Translations under genes and position numbers: made by a program
Notes under the pieces: generated by a model
Told to the model about the DNA's origin: nothing
The model's database searches: none
Seen by the model: only the letters and a program-made list of their open reading frames with translations
In this document: piece after piece, positions 8,910-17,632 of the stretch
Layout: the number at the start of each line of letters is the position of its first letter
Position numbering within the stretch: the first letter of the stretch is position 1
Assembly (NCBI RefSeq): GCF_004022705.2
Contig: NZ_RZOY02000003.1
Location: 310,001-374,000 of the forward strand
Length of the DNA: 64,000 bases
Source of the DNA: Mesorhizobium sp. M2D.F.Ca.ET.226.01.1.1
GTDB lineage: Bacteria > Pseudomonadota > Alphaproteobacteria > Rhizobiales > Rhizobiaceae
Reading direction: 5' to 3'

Positions 8910-9520
8910 TCGAGACCATGCGCTGGGAGCCGGGCTCCGGCTTCCTGCGCTTCGAGCGGCACCTTGCCAGGCTTTATGCGTCCGCCGCCGAACTGGGCTT
9001 TGCCTGCGATCCCGCGTGGATCGGCGAAGTGCTTTCCGGCACCGTCAGCGGACACGGGACTGCCTTGCGCGTGCGCCTTGCCCTGCAGCGCAATGGCGAG
9101 GCGACAGCCGCCGCTCAAGCCTACGAACCGCTGCCCGCGGACAAGATCTGGCGGCTTCAGCTGGCGCGCATCCGCCTCGATTCAGGCAACATGCTGCTGC
9201 GCCATAAGACAAGCCGTCGCGAGACTTACCAGCATGCGCGCGCGGAATATCTCGCGACCCGCGCCGACGAAGTACTTTTGGCCAACGAGCGCGGCGAGCT
9301 CTGCGAGGGCACGATCACCAACCTCTTTGCCGATTTCGGCGAAGGCCCGCTCGCCACGCCCCGCCTCGACTGCGGCCTGCTGCCTGGAATATTGCGCGGC
9401 GCGCTTCTGGACGAAGGCCGCGCCGTGGAAGCGATCTACAGCTTCGACGATCTGAAGGCGGCGAAGGCGATCTTCGTCGGCAACTCGCTGCGCGGACTGA
9501 TCCCGGCGCGGCTTGGCTGA
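8858..9520 (+). CDS. pabC: Class IV aminotransferase, probable aminodeoxychorismate lyase
   Basis: 220 aa PLP-dependent fold-type IV enzyme. Visible motifs are the PLP lysine region LLRHKTSRRETYQHA, ADEVLLANERGELCEGTITNLF (the family signature E-x-x-x-x-N) and LDCGLLPGILRGALL. In this position, overlapping pabB, it most likely releases pyruvate from aminodeoxychorismate to give p-aminobenzoate. The GTG start at 8858 has GAGGAGGAG about 8 bases upstream, inside pabB. It is shorter than E. coli PabC (269 aa) but matches rhizobial homologues I know. Branched-chain aminotransferase activity is a less likely alternative. Confidence 0.85.
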   Translation: MSAESALRDGNGAGFELIETMRWEPGSGFLRFERHLARLYASAAELGFACDPAWIGEVLSGTVSGHGTALRVRLALQRNGEATAAAQAYEPLPADKIWRLQLARIRLDSGNMLLRHKTSRRETYQHARAEYLATRADEVLLANERGELCEGTITNLFADFGEGPLATPRLDCGLLPGILRGALLDEGRAVEAIYSFDDLKAAKAIFVGNSLRGLIPARLG

Positions 9521-9559
9521 CCGGGCTGGAGACTGAACCTGGATAACACCCAAACAGGC

Positions 9560-10495
9560 ATGACCGTTCGCCAGCCGACCCACACGCCCTATGACGGGTC
9601 CTCGAAACTCTTCACCATCGGGCTGAAGCCGCTCGAATTCGACCGCTGGATCGAGGTCGATGAATTTCTCCTGCCACATCTGGCCGAGAAGGAACGGCTC
9701 TATGCGGAAATGCCGGAAAAGGTCTTCGTCGAGGAAGGCGGCACCCGCGACGCTCAGCGCGAGGTGCTGGACCTGCTCGTTGCGCATCTTGCGGCGAACC
9801 ATCCGCACACCCATCGCGGTGCAGGCTCTGACGTCGAGGTCGCCGGCCTTGGAAACACAACCGACAGGCTGCCCCCTGCCCTGCGCGAGGCACCGCTCGC
9901 AAGGGCCTCGCTGCTCGTGCAGGAAGACCTGATCCTGATGCGCCGCGACGAGCGCGGCTGGCGGCTTGCCGCCGGCTCGCTGTGCTTTCCCTCGTCCTGG
10001 TCGCTGCAGGAAAAATTCGGCAAGCCGCTGCAACACATCCACGAACCCGTGCCCGGCTTCGGACCCGGCACGCGACCGGCCGAGCTCATCAATCGCATGT
10101 TCGACGGGCTGCAGGGCCAGGCAGTCGAGCGCTTCAACTGGTCGATCCAGGCGGATGACAGGCTCTATCATCCGCTCTCCAACATCGAGCGTGTCGACCG
10201 CGCCACGAACCGCCCGAGCCGCTTCCCCGACGGCGACGTCAACGCCCATGCGTTCATCCGCGTCGAACGCCAGACGCTGCGCAAGCTACCTGTGTCGCGC
10301 GACATCCTCTTCACCATCCGCATCCACCTCGATCCGCTCAAAGCGCTTGATGCGCATCCGGACCGGGCAGCGCTGGCGGCCTCGTTCGCGCAGCAGCTCC
10401 TGGCCCTTGACCAGCAACAGCTCGACTACAAGGGCCTGACCGCCGACCGCGACCGGCTGGTCGAATTCCTCGGCGGCATGGCCGGATCGGCTTAA
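9560..10495 (+). CDS. DUF3445 protein (heme-dependent oxidative N-demethylase-like)
   Basis: 311 aa matching the DUF3445/HODM_asu-like family, whose characterised relatives are heme-dependent oxidative N-demethylases acting on dimethylamine-type substrates. Typical features are LASLCFPSSW-like AAGSLCFPSSWSLQEKFGKP, followed by IHEPVPGF and the conserved FNWSI. Characterised enzymes work as multi-subunit complexes with other HODM subunits; none are present here, so the true substrate is unknown. It begins 40 bp after pabC on the same strand and could share its transcript, without an obvious functional link to folate. ATG start at 9560; the SD is weak. Confidence 0.8.
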   Translation: MTVRQPTHTPYDGSSKLFTIGLKPLEFDRWIEVDEFLLPHLAEKERLYAEMPEKVFVEEGGTRDAQREVLDLLVAHLAANHPHTHRGAGSDVEVAGLGNTTDRLPPALREAPLARASLLVQEDLILMRRDERGWRLAAGSLCFPSSWSLQEKFGKPLQHIHEPVPGFGPGTRPAELINRMFDGLQGQAVERFNWSIQADDRLYHPLSNIERVDRATNRPSRFPDGDVNAHAFIRVERQTLRKLPVSRDILFTIRIHLDPLKALDAHPDRAALAASFAQQLLALDQQQLDYKGLTADRDRLVEFLGGMAGSA

Positions 10496-10627
10496 CCACG
10501 CCACCAAGCCGGCTTGATCTGCGGTTGGCGATTTTCGCTGGTTTATGACAATGATCTGTGGTGTAGCGCTTGGCCGTCGGGCGAAAGGCGCCCGGTTTTG
10601 CGCGTGTTTGAAGGAGTGTGCGAAAAA

Positions 10628-12073
10628 ATGGCGAATGAAAACTGGCCCGTTTACGGTGAAATCACCGGTCCTGTCGTGATGATCGGCTTCGGGTCGATCG
10701 GGCGGGGAACGCTGCCGCTGATCGAGCGCCATTTCAAGTTCGACAAGTCCCGCATGACTGTCATCGACCCGCTCGACACCGACCGCAAGCTGCTCGACGA
10801 GCGCGGCATCGCTTTCGTCCAGGAAGCGGTGACCGAGAAGAACTACAAGAAGCTGCTCACGCCGCTTCTGACCAACGGCAGCGGCCAGGGCTTTTGCGTC
10901 AACCTGTCGGTCGACACCGGCTCGGTCGATCTGATGAAATTGTGCCGCAAGCTCGGCGTGCTCTACATCGATACCGTCGTCGAGCCGTGGCTCGGCTTCT
11001 ATTTCGACGCCACGGCCGACAATGCCAGCCGCTCCAACTACGCGCTGCGCGAGGCGATGATCAAGGAAAAGCATGACAAGCCGGGCGGCCCGACGGCGAT
11101 CTCCACTTGCGGCGCGAACCCGGGCATGGTCTCGTGGTTCGTCAAAAAGGCGTTGGTCAACCTTGCCACCGATCTCGGTCTCGAGTTTTCGGAGCCCACG
11201 CAGGAAGACCGCGAGGGCTGGGCCAAATTGATGAAGAAGGCCGGGGTCAAGGGCATCCATATCGCCGAGCGCGACACCCAGCGCACCAAGAAGCCGAAGC
11301 CGATGGACGTGTTCTGGAACACCTGGTCGGTCGAGGGCTTCATCTCGGAAGGCCTGCAGCCGGCCGAGCTCGGCTGGGGCACGCATGAAAACTGGATGCC
11401 GAAAAACGGCAAGAAGCACAAGCACGGCTCCAAGGCGGCGATCTATCTCGAGCAGCCCGGCGCCAACACGCGCGTGCGCAGTTGGTGCCCGACGCCGGGC
11501 GCGCAATACGGCCTGCTGGTGACCCATAACGAGTCGATCTCGATCGCCGACTTCTTCACCGTGCGCTCGAAGAAGGGCAAGGTCCAATATCGCCCGACCT
11601 GCCACTACGCCTACCATCCCTGCAACGACGCCTTGCTGTCGCTGGACGAGATGTTCGGCGCCGCCGGCAAGCCGCAGCCGGTCCACCACGTGCTCGACGA
11701 GAACGAGCTGGTCGACGGCATCGACGAGCTCGGCGTGCTGCTCTACGGCCACGACAAGAACGCCTACTGGTATGGCTCGCAGCTGTCGCTGTCCGAGGCG
11801 CGCAAGCTCGCCCCCTATCAGAACGCCACCGGCCTGCAGGTCACGTCGGCGGTGCTTGCCGGCATGGTCTGGGCGCTGGAGAATCCGACAGCCGGCATCG
11901 TCGAAGCCGACGAGATGAACTACCGGCGCTGCCTCGAAGTCCAGTCGCCCTATCTCGGGCCGGTCAGAGGCTACTACACCGATTGGACGCCACTCGATAA
12001 CCGGCCGGGTCTCTTCCCGGAGGATCTGGACAAGGATGATCCGTGGCAGTTCCGCAACATTCTGGTGCGATAG
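10628..12073 (+). CDS. hss: Homospermidine synthase
   Basis: 481 aa NAD-dependent enzyme that makes sym-homospermidine from two putrescines (or from putrescine plus spermidine). Homospermidine is the characteristic polyamine of rhizobia. The N-terminus carries a Rossmann fold (GPVVMIGFGSIGRGTLPLIERH), with conserved DTVVEPWLGFY and TCGANPGMVSWFVKKAL. I start at the ATG at 10628 because GAAGGAG lies ~11 bases upstream and the Rossmann strand begins just after; the longer frame from 10514 adds unrelated residues. Length agrees with bacterial Hss (~477). Monocistronic. A 10-bp hairpin follows the stop. Confidence 0.95.
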   Translation: MANENWPVYGEITGPVVMIGFGSIGRGTLPLIERHFKFDKSRMTVIDPLDTDRKLLDERGIAFVQEAVTEKNYKKLLTPLLTNGSGQGFCVNLSVDTGSVDLMKLCRKLGVLYIDTVVEPWLGFYFDATADNASRSNYALREAMIKEKHDKPGGPTAISTCGANPGMVSWFVKKALVNLATDLGLEFSEPTQEDREGWAKLMKKAGVKGIHIAERDTQRTKKPKPMDVFWNTWSVEGFISEGLQPAELGWGTHENWMPKNGKKHKHGSKAAIYLEQPGANTRVRSWCPTPGAQYGLLVTHNESISIADFFTVRSKKGKVQYRPTCHYAYHPCNDALLSLDEMFGAAGKPQPVHHVLDENELVDGIDELGVLLYGHDKNAYWYGSQLSLSEARKLAPYQNATGLQVTSAVLAGMVWALENPTAGIVEADEMNYRRCLEVQSPYLGPVRGYYTDWTPLDNRPGLFPEDLDKDDPWQFRNILVR

Positions 12074-12102
12074 CAGGCAGGTTGACAACCCTCACCGCCT
12101 TG

Positions 12103-12127
12103 CAATCGCCCGGAAATCGGGCGATTG
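12103..12127 (+). terminator. Hairpin after hss, possible terminator
   Basis: A perfect 10-bp stem CAATCGCCCG / CGGGCGATTG has a 5-nt loop and starts 29 bases after the hss stop. There is no downstream T-run (GAAGGGAGC follows), so it may be a processing or stability hairpin or a Rho-linked end. It also sits in the leader of the omp10 homologue. Confidence 0.45.
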
Positions 12128-12159
12128 AAGGGAGCGGACTGAGGAGAGGATTTTCAAAA

Positions 12160-12534
12160 ATGACCATTGCGCGCAAACTGCTTTCGGCGGGCGCCGCGGC
12201 AAGCCTGCTGGCTGCGGCCGCCTGCACCACCACCGGGCCTTCGGAACCACCGGCCTCTGCCGCGCCGAAGGGCGTCGAGGGCAACTGGATCGACGCCAAG
12301 GGCACGGGCCTGTCGACCTTCGCGGCCGGCAACTTCACCACGGTCGCCACCGACACAGGCCAGAAGCTGTCGGAAGGCAGCTACACCATGACCGGACCGA
12401 CCTCGGTCGAGATCCACGGCACCTCGCTGATCCGCCAGACGCCGGTCAGCTTCAACTGCCTGATGGTCTCAATCAGCCAGCTCAACTGCACCAGCGCCAG
12501 CGGCCAGAATTTCGTGCTGACGCGTCGGGCCTGA
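12160..12534 (+). CDS. omp10: Omp10-like outer-membrane lipoprotein
   Basis: 124 aa. Signal peptide 1-21 ends in a lipobox, LAAAAC, with acylated Cys22. The mature part keeps the pattern of Brucella Omp10: TTGPS after the Cys, GVEGNWIDAKG, TTVATDTGQKLSEGSYT, NCLMVSISQLNCTSASGQNFVLTRR. Known homologues are small outer-membrane lipoproteins with a beta-rich fold. Start ATG 12160 is preceded by GAGGAGAGGA. It is a single gene with its own strong terminator. Molecular function in the family is unknown; it is thought to be structural or surface-exposed. Confidence 0.85.
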   Translation: MTIARKLLSAGAAASLLAAAACTTTGPSEPPASAAPKGVEGNWIDAKGTGLSTFAAGNFTTVATDTGQKLSEGSYTMTGPTSVEIHGTSLIRQTPVSFNCLMVSISQLNCTSASGQNFVLTRRA

Positions 12535-12555
12535 GGCTCGCAGACATCCATCCGA

Positions 12556-12588
12556 TAAGGACAGCGGCGCAAGCCGCCGTCCTTTTTC
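12556..12588 (+). terminator. Intrinsic terminator of the omp10 homologue
   Basis: The stem AAGGAC.GCGGC / GCCGC.GTCCTT has a short GCAA loop and is directly followed by TTTTT. It lies about 20 bases after the stop codon. Confidence 0.85.
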
Positions 12589-12724
12589 TATGCCGGCAAA
12601 CATCTCCCTGATTTGTGCTTGCATCGGCCGGAACCCGATGTGAACATGACCCGGAGCTGACTGTTATTTTCCAGTCAAGCGCGCGCTTTAAGCACCTTGA
12701 AGTCAGCTTATCCGGGAGACGAAG

Positions 12725-14797
12725 ATGAAGAAGATTGCCGCCATCCTAGCCCTGTCCGCCTCGACGCTTGGCCTGTCGGCCGGCGTATCTTTTGCCGACT
12801 ACACGCTGAACATCCTGCATTTCAACGATTGGCACAGCCGCATCGAAGGCAACAACAAATACGAGTCCACCTGTTCGGCCGAAGAGGAGACCAAGGGCGA
12901 ATGCATCGGCGGCGCCGGCCGGCTGATCACCGCGATCGCGCAAGAGCGCAAGAAGCTCGAAGGGCAGAACGTGCTCTTGCTCAATGCCGGCGACAGCTTC
13001 CAGGGCTCGCTGTTCTACACCACCTACAAGGGCGCCGTGGAAGAGGAGTTCCTCAACCAGATCAAGCCCGACGCGGTGACGCTCGGCAATCATGAATTCG
13101 ACGACGGCGAGACCGCGCTTGTGCCGTACCTCGACAAGGCGAAGTTCCCGATCGTCAGCGCCAATGTCATGCCCAACGACAAGTCCGGGGCCGCCGGCAA
13201 GCTCAAGCCGTCGATCGTCGTCGAGGTCGGCGGCCAGAAGATCGGCATCATCGGCGCCGTCACCAACGACACGCCCGAGCTCGCCTCGCCCGGTCCGAAC
13301 ATCGCCATCGCCGACGACGTCAAGTCGATCACGGCGGAGGTCGAAAAGCTCAAGGCGCAGGGCATCAACAAGATCATCGCGGTCACCCATATCGGCTACA
13401 GGCGCGAGCGGGACGTTATCGCGAAAATCCCGGGCATCGACGTGGTGGTCGGCGGCCACAGCCATACGCTTCTGTCGAACACCGATCCGAAAGCCGAGGG
13501 GCCGTACCCGACGATGGTCGACAACCCCGACGGCTCCAAGGTGCCGGTGGTGCAGGCCGCGTCCTATTCGAAATATCTCGGCGAGTTCAAGGTCGTGTTC
13601 GACGACAACGGCGTCGTCAAGGAAGCCAGCGGCGCCCCGATCCATCTCGACAAGTCGATCACGCCCGATCCCGCCGTGGTTGCCCGCATCAAGGAACTTG
13701 GCGCGCCGATCGAGGCGCTGAAAAACGAGGAGGTGGCCGAGACCACCAAGGCGATCGACGGCAGCCGCGAGAATTGCCGGGCGCGCGAATGCGAGATGGG
13801 CAATCTCGTCTCCGACGCCATCCTCGACCGCACCAAGGGCCAGGGCGTCGAGATCGCCATCTCGAACGGCGGCGGCCTGCGCGCCTCGATCGACCAGGGC
13901 ACGGTGACCATGGGCGAGGTGCTAACCGTACTGCCGTTCCAGAACACGCTGGCGACTTTCAAGATCTCGGGCAAGGACCTGGTCGCGGGCCTCGAAAGCG
14001 GTCTCAGCCAGATCGAGGACGGCGCCGGCCGTTTCCCGCAGATTGCCGGCCTGAAATACTCCTTCGATAAATCGGTCGCGCCCAATACCGGCCGCGTCAA
14101 ATCGGTCGAGGTGATGGAGAACGGCGCCTGGGCGCCGATCAAACCGGACAAGCAGTATCTCGTCGCCACCAACAACTACGTCCGCCAGGGCGGCGACGGC
14201 TACAAGGTCTTCGCCGAGAAAGCGACGGACGCCTATGACTACGGCCCAGGCCTCGAGCAGGTGGTAGCCGATTATCTCGGCACGCATCGGCCCTACACGC
14301 CGAAGCTCGACGGCCGCATCACCGAGATTGCGGCAACGACGGCGGCAGCGGAACCCGCCAAGCCTGCGGAACCGGCGCCTGCCGCGACGGCGCCGGCACC
14401 CGCGGCGCAACCGGCAAAGCCGGCCGAGGCGGCGCCCGCGACCGGTGAATCCGCGATGCCGGCGCTGCCTTCCGGCTCGAGCGACATTGCCGGTACGCCA
14501 CCAGCCGTTCCGGCCGAGACCGCGCCCGCGGCGCCCGCCGCGGAACCGGCAAAGCCAGCCGAGGCCGCCCCGGCAACGCCGGCCCCTGCCCCGACCGCCG
14601 AGCCGGCCAAGCCGGCGGAAGCCAAGCCCGCCGAGACCAGCCACACCGTCGCCGCTGGCGATACCTATTGGGACCTGGCCAAGAAAGCCTATGGCGACGC
14701 CACCAAGTGGAAACTCATCTCCGAGGCCAATAAGGACTATAAGCCGCGTCGCCTGCCGCTCGGGGCGACGCTGACCATTCCGCCGGCTGCGAAGTAA
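12725..14797 (+). CDS. 5'-nucleotidase (UshA family) with Pro/Ala linker and C-terminal LysM domain
   Basis: 690 aa periplasmic protein with signal peptide 1-24. Metallophosphatase domain ~27-300: HFNDWHSR, LLLNAGDSFQG, TLGNHEFD, AVTHIGY and VVGGHSHT supply the dinuclear metal ligands. 5'-nucleotidase C-terminal domain ~330-530: NGGGLRASIDQG, LPFQNTLATFKISG and NNYVRQGGDGY. Residues ~535-640 are PAEPAKPAE-type repeats. Residues ~642-690 form one LysM motif (HTVAAGDTYWDLAKKAYGDATKWKLISEAN), which binds peptidoglycan glycan strands. The enzyme should dephosphorylate nucleotides in the periplasm while tethered to the wall; that combination is unusual for UshA-type enzymes. RBS GGGAGACGAAG precedes the ATG. 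Confidence 0.92.
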   Translation: MKKIAAILALSASTLGLSAGVSFADYTLNILHFNDWHSRIEGNNKYESTCSAEEETKGECIGGAGRLITAIAQERKKLEGQNVLLLNAGDSFQGSLFYTTYKGAVEEEFLNQIKPDAVTLGNHEFDDGETALVPYLDKAKFPIVSANVMPNDKSGAAGKLKPSIVVEVGGQKIGIIGAVTNDTPELASPGPNIAIADDVKSITAEVEKLKAQGINKIIAVTHIGYRRERDVIAKIPGIDVVVGGHSHTLLSNTDPKAEGPYPTMVDNPDGSKVPVVQAASYSKYLGEFKVVFDDNGVVKEASGAPIHLDKSITPDPAVVARIKELGAPIEALKNEEVAETTKAIDGSRENCRARECEMGNLVSDAILDRTKGQGVEIAISNGGGLRASIDQGTVTMGEVLTVLPFQNTLATFKISGKDLVAGLESGLSQIEDGAGRFPQIAGLKYSFDKSVAPNTGRVKSVEVMENGAWAPIKPDKQYLVATNNYVRQGGDGYKVFAEKATDAYDYGPGLEQVVADYLGTHRPYTPKLDGRITEIAATTAAAEPAKPAEPAPAATAPAPAAQPAKPAEAAPATGESAMPALPSGSSDIAGTPPAVPAETAPAAPAAEPAKPAEAAPATPAPAPTAEPAKPAEAKPAETSHTVAAGDTYWDLAKKAYGDATKWKLISEANKDYKPRRLPLGATLTIPPAAK

Positions 14798-14821
14798 CTT
14801 CCCGCCGGAACTACATCACAG

Positions 14822-14853
14822 CCGCCCGGGCGACCGGGCGGGTGTTCCTTTTC
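14822..14853 (+). terminator. Terminator after the 5'-nucleotidase gene
   Basis: An 8-bp GC stem CCGCCCGG / CCGGGCGG with a GCGA tetraloop (14822-14841) is followed by TGTTCCTTTTCC, a moderate T-tract. Confidence 0.65.
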
Positions 14854-14941
14854 CAGGCCCGAACGCGATAAGGTGCGGCCAGACGCAGCATTGAAAACCG
14901 GCAGGGCATCGCTAGTTTCGCGGCGCTACCGGAGACCGTTC

Positions 14942-16006
14942 ATGACGCTTGCCAGCCCCACCGATGCCAAAGCCGCCGAGGCTGTCGGTCCGCTGTCCGC
15001 CAAAGCCGCGCCTGTCAAACCGGGCAGGATCGGCATCATGCTGGTCAATCTCGGTACGCCCGACGGCACCGACTTCAAGCCGATGTGGCGGTATCTCAGG
15101 GAATTCCTCTCCGACCCGCGCGTCATCGAGCTCAACAAGGCGATCTGGTATCCGATCCTTTACGGGCTTGTGCTGACCACCCGTCCTAAAAAATCCGGCG
15201 CCAACTATGCCAGGATCTGGAACCGGGAGAAGAACGAGTCGCCGCTGCGCACATTCACCCGCGCTCAAAGTCAGAAGCTGGCAGCCGCGCTCACCGACCT
15301 GCCCGACGTGGTGGTCGACTGGGCAATGCGCTACGGCAATCCCTCGACGGCAAGCGTCGCTCAAAGACTGGTCGGGCAGGGCTGCGAGCGCATCCTGACC
15401 TTTCCGCTCTATCCGCAATATTCGGCGACGACGACGGCGACCGCCAACGACCAGTTGTTCCGCGCGCTGATGAAGATCAGGCATGCGCCGGCGATCCGCA
15501 GCGTGCCGCCCTATTATGACGAACCGGTCTATATCGAGGCGCTGGCACGTTCGATCGAGAAGCACCTGGCCACACTTGATTTCGAGCCGGAAGTGGTGAT
15601 CACCTCCTATCACGGCATCCCCAAACCCTATTCCGACAAGGGCGATCCCTATCGGTCGCACTGCCTTGAAACGACGCGGCTGCTACGGGCGAGGCTCGGC
15701 TGGGGCGAGAACAAGCTCATCACCACTTTCCAGTCGCGTTTCGGCGCGCAGGAATGGCTGCAGCCCTATACCGACGTCACCGTCGAGAAGCTGGCCAAGG
15801 ACGGCGTGAAATCGATCGCCATCGTCAATCCCGGCTTTTCCGTCGACTGCATCGAGACGCTGGACGAGATCGGCCGCGAGGCGGCCGAGACCTTCCATCA
15901 CGCCGGCGGCAGGAATTTCGCCCATATCCCCTGCCTCAACGACAGCGCCGAGGGCATGGCCGTGGTCGAGGCGCTGGTGCGGCGCGAGCTTTCCGGCTGG
16001 GTGTGA
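14942..16006 (+). CDS. hemH: Ferrochelatase
   Basis: 354 aa from the ATG at 14942 (GGAGACC upstream). It inserts ferrous iron into protoporphyrin IX, the last step of heme synthesis. Motifs: GIMLVNLGTPDGTD at the N-terminus, PLYPQYSATTT, the catalytic-histidine segment SYHGIPKPYSDKGDPY, TFQSRFGAQEWLQPYTD and NPGFSVDCIETLDEI. The protein is complete and normal in length for rhizobia. An upstream TTG/CTG extension to 14873 exists but overlaps the terminator region and is unlikely. No other heme gene is adjacent. Confidence 0.95.
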   Translation: MTLASPTDAKAAEAVGPLSAKAAPVKPGRIGIMLVNLGTPDGTDFKPMWRYLREFLSDPRVIELNKAIWYPILYGLVLTTRPKKSGANYARIWNREKNESPLRTFTRAQSQKLAAALTDLPDVVVDWAMRYGNPSTASVAQRLVGQGCERILTFPLYPQYSATTTATANDQLFRALMKIRHAPAIRSVPPYYDEPVYIEALARSIEKHLATLDFEPEVVITSYHGIPKPYSDKGDPYRSHCLETTRLLRARLGWGENKLITTFQSRFGAQEWLQPYTDVTVEKLAKDGVKSIAIVNPGFSVDCIETLDEIGREAAETFHHAGGRNFAHIPCLNDSAEGMAVVEALVRRELSGWV

Positions 16007-16141
16007 CCGGCTTCACTGTCGGGCCTGAAAGCGGTGCGCAAAACCCGCTGCTAACCAATATTAGCGATCACCTGATTGTAACGTTGCGGAAACACACTTA
16101 AGTGATTCCGTGAAGTCGGTGCCTATTGAGGGAGATACGAA

Positions 16142-17092
16142 ATGGGCTTTAGCGGTTTCGATATTGCAATCATTGTCCTTGTTTTCCTTGTCATCATTCT
16201 TCTTTTCAAAGGCATCAAGACGGTGCCGCAAGGCTATAATTACACGGTGGAACGCTTCGGGCGGTACACCAAGACGCTGACCCCCGGCCTCAACATCATC
16301 AACCCCATCTTCGAGCGCATCGGCGCCAAGATGAACATGATGGAGCAGGTGCTGGATGTCCCCACGCAGGAGATCATCACCCGCGACAACGCCATCGTCG
16401 GCGTCGACGGCATCGCCTTCTTCCAGATTCTCAATGCGGCGCAGGCCGCCTACCAGGTTTCCGGCCTGCAGAACGCCATCTTGAACCTGACCATGACCAA
16501 CATCCGTACCGTCATGGGTTCGATGGACCTCGACGAACTGCTGTCCAACCGCGACGCCATCAACGAGCGCCTGCTGCGTGTCGTCGATGAGGCGGCGCAT
16601 CCCTGGGGCATCAAGATCACCCGCGTCGAGATCAAGGACATCAACCCGCCTGCCAACCTGATCGAGTCGATGGGCCGTCAGATGACCGCCGAGCGCAACA
16701 AGCGCGCCCAGATCCTCGCCGCCGAGGGCTTGAAGCAATCGCAGATCCTCGAGGCCGAGGGCCGTAGGGAAGCCGCCTTCCGCGACGCCGAGGCACGCGA
16801 GCGTTCTGCCGAAGCCGAAGCCAAGGCCACACAGGTGGTGTCGGAGGCAATCGCCAAGGGCGACGTTCAGGCGCTCAACTACTTTATCGCCCAGAAATAC
16901 ACCGAGGCGCTGACCAGGATTGGATCGGCCACCAACAGCAAGGTGGTGCTGATGCCGCTGGAGGCTTCGTCGCTGATCGGCACGCTCGGCGGCATCGGCG
17001 AGATAGCCCGCGAAGTTTTCAAGGGCGACGGCTCTTCCGGCACGCCGCGGCAAGGCTCGCGGCCGCCGGTCGTGCGGCAGACCGACAGCTGA
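16142..17092 (+). CDS. qmcA: SPFH/band-7 stomatin-like membrane protease regulator (QmcA-like)
   Basis: 316 aa. One N-terminal transmembrane helix ([19 protein letters not shown]) is followed by the SPFH domain (~25-180: [30 protein letters not shown] and [18 protein letters not shown]). A long Ala/Glu coiled coil follows (~185-250: [44 protein letters not shown], in parts). Such proteins form ring oligomers in membrane microdomains and partner with FtsH- or NfeD-type proteins. The NfeD gene begins 26 bp downstream, the usual stomatin/NfeD operon. RBS GGGAGA precedes the ATG. Confidence 0.92.
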   Translation: MGFSGFDIAIIVLVFLVIILLFKGIKTVPQGYNYTVERFGRYTKTLTPGLNIINPIFERIGAKMNMMEQVLDVPTQEIITRDNAIVGVDGIAFFQILNAAQAAYQVSGLQNAILNLTMTNIRTVMGSMDLDELLSNRDAINERLLRVVDEAAHPWGIKITRVEIKDINPPANLIESMGRQMTAERNKRAQILAAEGLKQSQILEAEGRREAAFRDAEARERSAEAEAKATQVVSEAIAKGDVQALNYFIAQKYTEALTRIGSATNSKVVLMPLEASSLIGTLGGIGEIAREVFKGDGSSGTPRQGSRPPVVRQTDS

Positions 17093-17118
17093 TCATCTAA
17101 CTCTGTGGGAGACCATCA

Positions 17119-17583
17119 ATGATCGACCGCATCGTTTCGGAACTCGGCCCGTGGAACTGGATGGTTCTCGGCATCGTGCTCCTGGTGATGGAAGTCGTGG
17201 CGCCCGGCGTGTTCATGCTGTGGATCGGCATCGCGGCCCTCATCATCGGCGCGATGTCGCTGACGATCTGGGACGCCGCCTTCTGGACCTGGCAGGTCCA
17301 GGTCCTTGCCTTCCTCGTGCTCGCCGTGGTCTCGGCCTATGTCGGCAGGCAGATCGCCGTTGGCCGACAGGGCAGCGTCGACCAGCCGCTGCTCAACCGC
17401 CGCGGCGCGCAGATGGTCGGCCGCACGGCGACATTGGCCGAGCCGATCAAGAACGGCCGCGGCCGCATCCGGCTGGGCGATACGCTCTGGCGCGTCTCCG
17501 GTCCCGACCTGCCGGTCGGCGCGCAGGTGCGCGTGACGGGAGCCGCGGATACCGATCTTGAGTTGACGGTCGAGGCAATTTAA
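17119..17583 (+). CDS. NfeD-family membrane protein
   Basis: 154 aa short-type NfeD protein. Two to three N-terminal transmembrane helices (WMVLGIVLLVMEVVAPGVFML, IGIAALIIGAMSLTI, VLAFLVLAVVSAYVG) precede a C-terminal OB-fold (~80-150: GRTATLAEPIKNGRGRIRLGDTLWRVSGPDLPVGAQVRV). It has no serine-protease domain, so it is the short type normally co-transcribed with an SPFH protein, as here. RBS GTGGGAGACC precedes the ATG. Confidence 0.93.
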   Translation: MIDRIVSELGPWNWMVLGIVLLVMEVVAPGVFMLWIGIAALIIGAMSLTIWDAAFWTWQVQVLAFLVLAVVSAYVGRQIAVGRQGSVDQPLLNRRGAQMVGRTATLAEPIKNGRGRIRLGDTLWRVSGPDLPVGAQVRVTGAADTDLELTVEAI

Positions 17584-17632
17584 GGCGAGAAAGATTGGGG
17601 TTTCAGGCCGGTTCAGCCTAAAATCCTCGGCG

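Noticed and set aside
10286..12088. 600-codon minus-strand open frame
   Set aside because: Antisense to homospermidine synthase; composition is typical of a GC shadow frame and no motif is recognisable.
17600..17632. Possible terminator between nfeD and kdsD
   Set aside because: Only AGGC/GCCT can pair around a short loop; too weak to call.
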